A DNA stretch of 64,000 nucleotides from Riptortus pedestris (lineage: Eukaryota > Arthropoda > Insecta > Hemiptera > Alydidae). The position numbers and the translations under genes were made by a program. Shown in pieces: positions 55,700 through 64,000 of this stretch (positions are counted from its first letter, which is position 1; every line of letters begins with the position of its first letter). The notes under the pieces were generated by a model. The model worked only from the letters and a program-made list of their open reading frames with translations. It did not search any database and was not told where the DNA came from. The stretch spans positions 84,372,501-84,436,500 of the forward strand of contig CM032233.1 in the NCBI GenBank assembly GCA_019009955.1, read 5' to 3'.

Positions 55700-57600
55700 A
55701 TTATAACATACTGATTCTGACTTACCTAGAAAAGTGGTAGATATTGATTTTCTGGTATATTTTTGCATCTGGAAACGTCTCTCATTTTAGTCCAAACAGT
55801 AACAGAGCCAGCATATTGGAACTTCCATTTTTTCCTTGGTACCGTCTTCTCTTATCTAGATATTTGATGATGACAACGGCTCACCATGTTCATCTCTGAC
55901 AGCTCCAAGGTTTTCGGAGTGAAGAAGTCCAAGTGAGAGGTCCAAGAAGTGAATCTTTTTAAAGACATGTAGCATCCCATAGCTTTAAATAGAAAGCATA
56001 AGATCAGCCACTAAGGGGGGGGGTCCCCCCCACCCACGATTAGTTTTTTCTGCTTTATGGTTTCCCAAGAAAATTGCAACATAAACTTTTGAAAAACTAT
56101 ACCATGCTGCTCCTCTCCAGTGGATTTTAAAGTCCCTCGAAATGTTCATACAGCCATTAATGATCGGATTTGAGGTCCAATAAAAACTCCATCTTCCAAT
56201 TTAAGCATCACTGACTTTGGTAAATTTCGATTTTAAGTACAAGAATCCATCAGAAAAGTGTATCTCTGACTTTGGGGAATATCGATTTTAAGTACAAGAA
56301 TCCATCAGAAACCAATTGACGAAATTTTTCATGAACTTCTAACTTAAATATGCAATGGAGGTAAAAATATTTTTTTCAGGATTCACTAAAGGGACACATG
56401 CCACATTTTTCTGGCCAGGGATAAGAGACACACATTTTGGCCCATGACTTTTCTAACGTAGATGAGACTTCTTATCTCTGCTGTCCCACTCGCAACAAAA
56501 AACAGCAAAAATTTAGTGAACCCAATTCTGCAAACCAAGCAATAAAGCAATGACCTTTAAATCACACACAGATATTCCATTCATATTTTCCATATTTTAT
56601 TTTCTCAAAAATTAGTTTTCATATTTGGATATGTCTCTTTCATAAGCGGCATGCACCTACCGGTATTGAAGGAAAGTTCATTGCCAATATAGTGGTCTCC
56701 AGCACTGCCTTCAAACTTACTTTAGAGGACTCTATGAACAATCGCTCTCACCTTGGTCGGTGATAGATGCCCAAGAGTTTCCATAACTGAATCAAAATTA
56801 TTATTACAAAACTACAACACCCACATTCTTCATAGAAAGTATTCATTGAAAACACTATGGCGGGCTCTACGATAATCGTACTTATTCGACAATCTTTTTG
56901 GATTAAATTCCACCCTTTGAGTCTGGATTTTAAAACTTCAACTTGTAGTCTAGACAGATTTAAATTCCCGAATCAGGTCATTAAGGTCCTTGCTGATTGG
57001 GAAAGTATGGTTCTGATGAACATCTACTGGCTTCATTATGTAAGATCATTTTTATTTTCATCTGAATCAATTTTGTGTTTCCACTTAGGTCTCACAATCA
57101 GAGTTATCACTTAAGGTTGTCTATCTACATATACTGGTACGGGGAACTCTTCACTGTGTAAGACAGGTCTCAATGCAAGATTGCAAATTCGGAATTACTT
57201 AACTGTATATAATGTTTTATATGTGATTCCTTTAATATTTGTCAAACAAAAATAACAGTCAGTTGAATGATCCTTCGTTTCCTTCCAAATCATTGGAATA
57301 GAGCAAAAGGCATATGATGATGTACCATTTTTTCCACCCAGTCAGCAGTCTAACACAGCGACGAGAGCATGTATTTGGGGCCCAGCTCTTATCACAATCA
57401 CCAACAATGTACAAGCCAAAGTTAAAGTTGATAACACTTCTTTACAAGTGGGGTCAATATTTCCGCCTCTGAGACTTAGAAGGTCAGCTCACCCAACAAA
57501 ATATAAGTCAGAAATTAGCTGCAATTATTACACACTTTCCTGGCATGATGAAAAAAATAATCAACTGAAATACAACATGCACAACATACACCAAAATACA
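55700..57600 (-). pseudogene. Broken intronless copy of arthropod multicopy gene (FFPENLG family)
   Basis: Read on the minus strand with many frame changes. The recognisable order is: RKY near a cysteine-rich N-terminus, DKSWAPNTCSRRCVRLLTGW (57400-57340), MPFAVPMIW-like, STDCYFCLTNIKGITY (57260-57220), HSEELPVP (57150), LNDLIREF (56980), LKSRLKGWNLIQKDCRIS (56930-56880), RLFIESSKVSLKAVL (56760-56700), DLKVIALLLGLQ, CEWDSRDKKSH (56490), IPGQKNVACVPLVNPEK (56430), FLYLKSKFTKVSDA (56250), AWYSF...FLGNHKAEK (56110-56060), SENLGAVRDEHGE (55910), KYTRKSIS (55760). This order matches a recurring arthropod protein of unknown function to which the fragment at 52734 also belongs. Stops and frameshifts are frequent, and a 45-bp direct duplication lies at 56212-56311. 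The copy is continuous with no introns, suggesting a retrocopy or a mobile gene. Plus-strand open frames here (56857, 57448) are shadows. Confidence 0.7.
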
Positions 57601-58620
57601 CTTCTAAACAGAAAGGAAGGCAATATTTCACTAGTGAAGCAGTGTCACAGGTCAGTCTCAAGTACTGACACATCACAATGCCAGACAGGTCAGAGCAAAT
57701 GTCTAAACATGAATGAACCTCAACAGTTTAGTTTTGTGGTGCATCCAGCGGTGATTATTGACAAATAATTTCAATAAGAAACGTGCTTGAGTAAAATAGC
57801 TACATATGAGTGTAAAGGTTCCTATGAACTAAGAGGGACAAAGAAAACGCTAAAATCATAGTTTGAAAAGTAGCTTATCACAGGAAAAAACTGATTGCCT
57901 GAATGGAAAATTCTGACTACATAACTGAATTCAGGATGAAACAATGCACTAGAATCACTATTCAGATTCTTCTTGTGGAAAAAACCTTGTCGACCAGGTT
58001 TATCATTTCAAAGTCATCCTCCAACAATAATTTCTTATTATTCCTTTTAATTAAATAGTTCTGAGTTTAGGCTTTATATCTGTAGAATGCAGTAGTATAT
58101 ACTGGATATTCGTTCCATATTTATGTGTGGATCAGTTTTAGGAATCCGCCATCCCAAGGTAAAGACCCAATAAACACATCTTTACTATAATTATTTTTTA
58201 AAATATGTTATTGTTAAGAAAGATAGATTTCTCCTAGCCACGAGAAAATACAAAGCATGGCAAAGGCCCATTAATAAAACGTTCATTGGGAAGGCCATTA
58301 CTTAATGAGATTCACAGTTCTTGTATACAAGCTTGTAGTAAATAAGTTCCTTATTTATATTGTTATAAGTTCCGTGTTTTATATTCAATAAATTATGTAA
58401 GCATGTCCTTTTAGGAATTTAATAATGGAATTAAAATGTATTTTTATCCTTATATAAATATTCTTTTTATATCTGTTTCCTTCGTCGTTAATATGCATGT
58501 GCAATTGTGTTTACATTAATACACACAAAGTTCATACATTTTAAAGAGAATTATGTAATTTCCGGGTTATTTATGTTCCTTAACGATCAGAATTCGTTTA
58601 AAGTAATTGGGAAAAATGAC
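57601..58620. other. Unassigned sequence upstream of the broken gene
   Basis: The frame 57448-57768 (plus) overlaps the gene's N-terminal part and is not supported. 57780-58620 shows no domain. 'ggcccattaataaaacgttcattgggaaggccattac' near 58267 is unexplained. Confidence 0.35.
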
Positions 58621-58622
58621 GG

Positions 58623-58625
<3 letters not shown>

Positions 58626-58667
<42 letters not shown>
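58626..58667. repeat. (TA)n microsatellite
   Basis: About 40 bp of TA in unassigned sequence, not visibly within an HL-A copy. Confidence 0.95.
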
Positions 58668-58669
<2 letters not shown>

Positions 58670-59049
58670 AAAATTAACACATTTTTAATCATTCAACTTT
58701 AGGTAAACTTTTCATAGTCACTACATCTTCATGAATGAATGAAATAAGTTTGAAAACGATAGGGGAAACAGTTTTGATCACACGTTGTTTTGTCTAAAAC
58801 CTTAATCATTTTGTATAAAAAATAAAACATTATTTATGATTATTATTTAATAACTTCCACTTAAACATCATTTAAAAAAAAACATTCCCAATTACAAGTT
58901 GTTACACCGATATATCAGCCGGCTAATGAGATACAAAACGATACTTGTTTGGAAATTTACGAGATACGATGGTTCGGTGGTTTAGTTAACTGTTATCGTC
59001 ATGATCTAAATGGTAGGCCTTTTAGTTACAACCATTGTGTTCTTTCGTA
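58668..59049. other. Unassigned AT-rich sequence
   Basis: 'taataacttccacttaaacatc' (58848-58869) faintly resembles the SINE tail inverted. Otherwise nothing. Confidence 0.3.
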
Positions 59050-59275
59050 AAATGCTCTTTACATGTTACTACAGCCACTGAAATCCATAAGATGTTTGAT
59101 GTCTTCAAAAACAGGATTATCTAGGCCACCCTCTTTCCCTATGACCAAGGCCCTTACATTCAAATTTATTTGTGATGATGTCGTTGTGCCTTATGGTATA
59201 GTCAAGAAGTTTCACCCTCCTTTTTTCCATGGCCTTGTTATGAATTTGGCTTTTACCTATCTTATTTAGAACTTC
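59050..59275 (-). pseudogene. LINE ORF2 C-terminal fragment
   Basis: Minus strand: NKIGKSQIHNKAMEKRRVKL, LDYTIRHNDIITNKFECKGL, GHRERE, then FEDIKHLMDFSG. It matches the LINE ORF2 stretch '-KRR.KLLGH..RHN.F...I.EGK..G.R.RGRPR..F..DI...MG-' beyond the RT domain. The glycine-rich RGRPR part is mutated and a frameshift lies near 59130. It is a sister of 24780-25018 and abuts an HL-A 5' end at 59285, which probably truncated it. Confidence 0.7.
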
Positions 59276-59284
59276 CACGTTGGA

Positions 59285-59935
59285 TTTTTAGAGATTTCCC
59301 TTAAGGAAAATCAGCTATTGAGGTCGTACTCATGACGCGATTTTCGAAATTTTTCTTCAAATGTCCATTATGTCTGTTACCACTCTAGCGGTCGCAATTA
59401 TTGTTTGATCGTTACCAAACTCGATATTTAGTCGTTTAAGGTAAAAAGAAAGCTCAAATTCGTTAATGGCTGAAATCAGACTAGGGATAGGGGGGTTATA
59501 GGCAGAGAATTTTGAAAATAAGAAAAATTGTATAGAACCAATCTTATTGAACATACTATAATTATTGTTATGTGAATTTATTCTCTATCTTGAATATTAA
59601 CCGAGATATTTCCATTTTTCAATTTTCCAACAACAAACCCCCACTTCTACTCATGTCACATAAACAATATTCTGCTATATAATGAACCACATTATTCGAA
59701 GCTTAAATATCAAATATTGTTTTGAAGAGACCTTTATTGTACGAGATACATGCAAATATGTTCTTGTGACTCCCCCCCCCCCCCTCCGTCTTAAATTCTT
59801 GGGCTACTAAAATTTGATTGATTGAGATAAAAATTATTCTGATTCATTATAAATGACAATACTAGATATAGTATATAGTTTTCAATAAAATTTATATGTT
59901 ATATTTTGATATATTTCAGTAATTTTTTATATTTC
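59285..59935 (+). mobile_element. HL-A copy, long subtype, core deleted, 3' truncated
   Basis: 5' end agagatttcccttaaggaaaatcagc, half of block A, a deletion removing the core (fused 'aatgtccat|tatgtctgttaccactc'), block B and long-subtype sequence to 'tatttcagtaattttttatattt'. Contains a C15 run at 59774-59787. Confidence 0.82.
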
Positions 59936-60298
59936 GTTTGCTTTGTTTCTTCTCTACAAAACTTTTGTTTTATGTGAATTTACCTTGACTTTAAACTGAT
60001 GTAGTGCGGCCTTTAGGACGTGCAGCATTCTATTCATCTCTACATCGGACTTTGCCACCTGTGCACAGTTAATTACCTATATGGGGGAAAAATTGTATTA
60101 TGGGTTGTGCCTGTTAGGGCTTCTACCGCCAGTAAGATTAATATAATAAAAAAGGGAGCATAAACCACCGTCAGCAATAACTCTTTTTAATTAAAGAGGC
60201 ATGTTTCGGGCAGTGTCCCTGCCAACTTCCAGGCTAAATACTCCTTGTACCCGAAGAAGAGGGGAACATTCGCTCAATTCGCCCTCCTTCTTTCTTGT
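59936..60298 (-). mobile_element. Unassigned sequence with Penelope-like terminus
   Basis: 60170-60240 on the minus strand reads GGCAGGGACACTGCCCGAAACATGCC then 'tctttaattaaaaagag', with the CCCGAAAC element of the other termini; the plus strand has CCCGAAGAAGAGGGGAAC at 60247. No coding. Confidence 0.35.
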
Positions 60299-60992
60299 TA
60301 GCAGATCTCCCCTAAGGGAAATCATCTTCTGAGGTCGTACTCATGAGGCGATTTTCGAAATTTTTCTTCCAATGGTCATCGATCTTCTCATGAGAATCAA
60401 TCTCATTCCAAATCAAATGTGCTATAAATATTGTTATATGCATTTATTCTCTGTCTTCAATATTAACCGAGATATTTGCATTTTTCAGTTTTCTACTCAT
60501 ATTGCATAAACAATACTCTTTTATATAATAGCCCACATTACTCGAAGCTTAAATACCAAATATTGTATTCAAGAGACCTTTATTTTACTACCTTTAGTAA
60601 AATAAAGGTTTATTTTACTACCTTTAGTAAAATACCTGGTGACGCTCCCCTCCCCTGTTTTAGGTTCTTGACTACTAAAATTTTATTGATTGAAATAAAA
60701 TTGATCTGATTCATTATAAACTACAGTACTAGACATAGTAAGTAATTTTCAATAAAATTAATTTGTTATATTCTCATATATTTCAGTAATTGTTTTTCTC
60801 TCCGGTGTGAGGTTATCAGACCTGTTTGTTCACATTTCAGACGCTTCCCGTTGGGAGTTTTCTTATTATCGTTTGTATTTATTCACTTAATATGCACGGT
60901 GGTGTTTTGTTAGCAGTACGTAAATTTATCTATTGTTAAACTTCACGAGGAAATCTGCTTAGTTTATGCAACCCCTGAGTGACGGATGTTTT
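60299..60992 (+). mobile_element. HL-A copy with both ends, core and half of block B deleted
   Basis: 5' end agcagatctcccctaagggaaatcat, block A to 'ggtcatcgatct', then a deletion into block B (tctcatgagaatcaatctc). A 31-bp direct duplication (tttattttactacctttagtaaaat) lies at 60580-60634. The 3' end is cacgaggaaatctgcttagtttatgcaacccctgagtgacggatg. Confidence 0.82.
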
Positions 60993-61139
60993 TATCTAAC
61001 TCACGAATCAGCAGCACACTTCAAGATGCCAAACCCTTCTAGGTATATAGAATCAAGAGTTCTATGAAAATCAAAATGGATTGGGAGGGGACCTTCCTCT
61101 GTTCCTCTAACTACAGCGATAAAGAGAAAATTAAAAAAA

Positions 61140-61762
61140 AAATAAAAAAAAAATCAGGCACACTTGCTTCATAAACTAAAATTTCCCACGAGTTGATGAG
61201 ACACACTAATGATCTCTACTCACAATAGATTTACTATTTCTCAGTAAAACTCCGATGAGTTGAAGTGAGTGATTACTGAAAGATGTAAACAAATGCAGAA
61301 GCTAAATAAATCGCTTCATAACCTCGAAAAAATTCACAGAAGAGCAATTGTAGAACACCAATAGTTTAACAAGATTGATTCTATAACATTTTTTTACACG
61401 ACTCTTGATAAAGGAGATATTTTTATTTTTCCTCCCCTCTTATTACTAGTCCGATTTCAGCCAATAGCGACTATGAACTTAACTGTTGACTAAAACGGTT
61501 AAATACCAAGTATCATATAGATATAATAATCACTTTCGAGTTGAGAACATTAAATCTTAATCGCCATCACACAACGTTATGCATGTATCTCAAACAGGAA
61601 AAGTACAATGAGAACAATATTTGATATTTAAGCTCCAAATAAAGTGCTTCACGATAAAACAGCTTACTGTTAATGTGACATGAGTGGGGGTTTACTGAAG
61701 ACCCAAAACTAAAAAACCCAAATATCTCTGTTAATAACCAAGGATAACAGGTAAATATATAC

Positions 61763-61799
<37 letters not shown>
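61140..61799 (-). mobile_element. HL-A copy (C module plus intermediate module)
   Basis: Degenerate 3' end (aggcacacttgcttcataaactaaaatttcccacg), C module with a block-B-like segment (ccgatttcagccaatagcgac... aaaacggttaaataccaag), then the intermediate module (catgagtgggggtttactgaagacc) to (TA)n at 61770, where the Tc1-like element sits. Confidence 0.72.
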
Positions 61800-61802
<3 letters not shown>

Positions 61803-62351
61803 TCAACCGCAAAAAAAACCGGACACTTTATATTTGTCGTATTAAAAGCTAATTTTCAGCAATTTTAAAACTCAGATTAGATTTATTTGTCGTGAAGCTG
61901 ATCTAATCTAAACTGTAAGTAGTTTTTCGCATATTTAAACATCTTTAATTATTAACCAAAACATTTTCTTTAATTAATTTTTTATTTTTTATTTCGGTCC
62001 AGAAATAATGGGTCTTTCAAACTTTCGATGGAAGGCCGGAGGCTTACGTTACATTACAGAAACGCTTGGGGGTAGCGAAGTTCTACCTACCTACATTCAC
62101 TTGTAATAAAAATCGAAGAATATATTTTTTTTTTAAAATGTGTTAATATATCATCTTTTTATTTTGTATTTTTTGTGTAAATTAACAATAAAAATTATTC
62201 ACTTTTTGGGCAGATTTTGTTTAAATAACCTATAGATTAACCAATTATTTTAATCAAAAAGATTAATATACATATATATTTAAGTATTTATCAACAAAAT
62301 TATAAGACTAAATCTAAGTGTTCCCGGTTTTTTTTTTTTTTAGGTTGAGTG
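61800..62351 (+). mobile_element. Non-autonomous Tc1-like element, copy 2
   Basis: 552 bp flanked by TA (61798-61799, 62352-62353). TIRs as in copy 1, but the right TIR has an expanded T run and mutations (GTTCCCGG). The plus strand at about 62020-62090 retains the HTH coding (TMEGR-like segment, then 'acgttacattacagaaacgcttgggg') with frameshifts. Less well preserved than 25473-26083. Confidence 0.87.
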
Positions 62352-62385
62352 TATATAATATATATATATATTATATATATATATA

Positions 62386-62535
62386 TATATAAAATTGTAA
62401 CCTCTGTCTGTACATTGATTTTTTTCGCGAAATTTCACAACTTTCGTTGCACATGACCTAGACACCATAACTGCATAGTGTTACTTTGGGGTCTGTTGGA
62501 TTGTCTGTTTGTTTATAGGTTTGTTTGTTTATTTG
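62386..62535 (+). mobile_element. Helitron 5' fragment, copy 3
   Basis: 'tataaaattgtaacctctgtctgtacattgatttttttcgcgaaatttcac' and 'agacaccataactgcat' match the 5' region of 39875-42162, up to its (GTTT)n tract (62498-62532). It is replaced there by the poly-C tract. Confidence 0.8.
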
Positions 62536-62564
62536 CCCCAACACCCCCCCACCCCCCCACAACC

Positions 62565-62601
<37 letters not shown>

Positions 62602-62708
62602 ACCCCCCCCCCCCCCCACCCCCCCCCCCCCCCACCCCCCCCCCCCCCCGCCCCCCCCCCCCCCCACCCCCCCCCCCCCCCACCCCCCCCCCCCCCCACC
62701 CCCCCCCC

Positions 62709-62740
<32 letters not shown>

Positions 62741-63037
62741 CCCCCCCACCCCCCCCCCCCACCCACCCCCCCCCCCCCCCCCCCCCCCCCCCACCCCCCC
62801 CCCCCCCCCCCCCCAGCCCCGCGCCCACCCCCCCCCGCCCCCCCCCACCCCCCCACGCACCCCCCCCCCCCCCCACCCCCCCCCCCCCCCGCCCCCCCCC
62901 CCCCCCACGCCCCCCCCCCCCCACCACGCCACCGCCCCCCCACCCCACCCCAGCTCCCCCCCCCCCCCCCCCACCCCGCCCCCCCCCCCCCCCCCCCCCG
63001 CCCACCCCCCCCCCCACCACCCCCTCGCCCCACCCAA
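62536..63037. repeat. Extreme poly-C low-complexity tract
   Basis: About 500 bp of nearly pure C with scattered single A and rarer G. There is no fixed period. All six frames are open over 160-220 codons (poly-P/poly-G), which is a composition artefact. It begins exactly at the Helitron simple-repeat tract. It could be a true expansion or a read/assembly artefact. Confidence 0.9.
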
Positions 63038-63608
63038 TCCGGTTCTTACTAACAAAGATTCAAATTTGTATTTTGAACATCAATCATATCTAAAAATAAG
63101 TATAAAAGTATTTATTTATTTATTTCGTGAACGTGAAGTGTCTTGAATTATTTGCATGTTCAGCTAATAAGAAGGAGTAGTACAAGAAAACAAGACAATG
63201 ATTTGGTGGTTAGGAAGCTGTGAAAAAGTGAGCTATTCGGGCCGGTGTCTTGAAATCGGCGCAAACCTCTACCTACTTCCAGCAGGGCAATATATTAGGA
63301 TTATAACAGGTTGGTGTCGGACTTTATTTATCAACAGCCCATTAAGCTATCGTGATTTATGAAGGCAAATAATAAATTTATCAACTCTAAATATCTTTGG
63401 AACATATAGTTATTCATCACGTGCGAGGGCCGCAAGTGGAATTATAATTTCTTAACATGTTCATATACAATGCAACTTAGAGATTTTGAGATACAATTTA
63501 ATGCTCTGTCCAGTAGTTTGAAACAGTACCTGTGGCAGGTATTTTATTAAGAATGTCAAGAATAATTCATACTTTTTGGTGTCTGTGTGCTTGTTTTATT
63601 TAAACGGC
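63038..63608. other. Unassigned sequence
   Basis: 'ggccggtgtcttgaaatcggcgcaaacctctacctacttccagcagggcaat' (63240-63290) is GC-richer but unrecognised. No gene supported. Confidence 0.35.
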
Positions 63609-63620
63609 TCATTAAAAACT

Positions 63621-63845
63621 GGGGAACAGGTTAGCCATGTGAGTTGAAGCGTTGGTCTTAATTTCACATGGCAAACCTAGAGTGGCGAGTTCGATTCCCG
63701 CCTGGGTAAAGGTATTTATTTAGTGATGGAATTCATTACATAAAATCCTTAGTCCCACCCTGGTTAGAGAGGGGTGGCAACCTGTAGATAACCCGTCCCA
63801 ATTAGCCTTAGTTGCAAAAAGTGGACGCCAATAAATAATTTAGTT
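63621..63845 (+). mobile_element. tRNA-related SINE, full length, with 12-bp duplications
   Basis: 225 bp between perfect TCATTAAAAACT repeats (63609-63620 and 63846-63857). The 5' tRNA-like head 'aggttagccatgtgagttgaagcgttgg' contains an approximate A box. A perfect B box core, GTTCGATTCC, lies at about 63689-63698, giving an internal RNA polymerase III promoter. The body (cccaccctggttagagaggggtggcaacctgtagataacccgtcccaattagcc) is followed by a tail (gcaaaaagtggacgccaataaataattt). Other copies: 21395-22430 (split), tails at 15318 and 23675. Confidence 0.9.
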
Positions 63846-64000
63846 TCATTAAAAACTAATGATCAAGCTCCTTAACCGCCATAATACGTCCAAAACGAGT
63901 TGGCGTTTAGATTTTATGCGTGTTTGTGTATTCATACACTTGCTACATCAAAAAAATAATCATTTAGTATGTAGTATGGTTCGATTCTTATATTCCTAGT

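Noticed and set aside
57448..57768. 106-codon plus-strand frame
   Set aside because: Overlaps, on the opposite strand, the N-terminal part of the recognisable broken gene at 55700-57600; likely a shadow.
62458..63146. Proline-rich / glycine-rich proteins of 160-222 residues in several frames
   Set aside because: Poly-C tract is open in all frames; composition artefact.
63625..63705. Possible true tRNA gene
   Set aside because: B box is good, but the A box, anticodon stem and acceptor pairing are not convincing, and the segment continues into a SINE body and tail with target duplications.

Overview
This window is nuclear DNA from an animal, most likely an arthropod (perhaps an insect or arachnid). 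It is AT-rich and has no bacterial-style operons. Nearly everything readable is transposable-element (TE) sequence typical of arthropods: Tigger/pogo, Tc1/mariner, piggyBac, Merlin, Helitron and Helentron-like elements, Jockey-type LINEs, Penelope-like elements, and a tRNA-related SINE. I recognise no intact host gene. One short stretch (32593-32756) looks like a possible host exon, and a broken copy of an arthropod multicopy gene lies at 55700-57600 on the minus strand.

The dominant component is a dispersed non-autonomous family, here called HL-A, with about 50 complete or partial copies on both strands. By a hand tally these cover roughly a third of the window. A complete copy (for example 16392-17070) starts AGCAGATTTCCC, runs into a 20-bp palindrome, a conserved block A, a (TA)n-type microsatellite core and a conserved block B. 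It ends with the inverted motif GGGAAATCTGC, a short hairpin (ACGCAG-CCC-CTGCGT) and GACGGACTTTT. This is the layout of Helentron-associated elements (HINE / DINE-1). A diverged relative, HL-B, occurs three times (12554, 25144, 26826), each time behind the same flanking repeat X.

Layout: 1-900 Tigger; 900-9300 HL-A copies with a second Tigger; 9300-11650 degraded retroelement and a LINE with clear target-site duplications; 11700-15000 repeat X/HL-B interrupted by a Helitron; 15000-19200 HL-A copies and a foldback; 19200-21000 Merlin pseudogene and an 18/72-bp minisatellite; 21400-25000 SINE, LINEs, HL-A; 25000-27300 HL-B with a Tc1 element; 27700-28600 piggyBac-type element; 29200-29900 LINE; 30200-39200 HL-A copies, a Penelope endonuclease remnant and the possible exon; 39200-42350 HL-A split by a 2.3-kb Helitron whose empty site can be reconstructed; 42400-55600 HL-A copies, a 955-bp TIR element with 5-bp duplication, and large microsatellites; 55700-57600 broken multicopy gene; 59000-62400 LINE, HL-A, Tc1; 62536-63037 an extreme poly-C tract; 63621-63845 a SINE with 12-bp duplications.

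No operon or pathway is present. The main story is nesting. TA-targeting elements and Helitrons repeatedly land in the (TA)-rich cores of HL-A/HL-B, and several insertion events can be ordered from target duplications or from paralogous empty sites. All classifications come from reading the sequence and from family knowledge; no database search was run.
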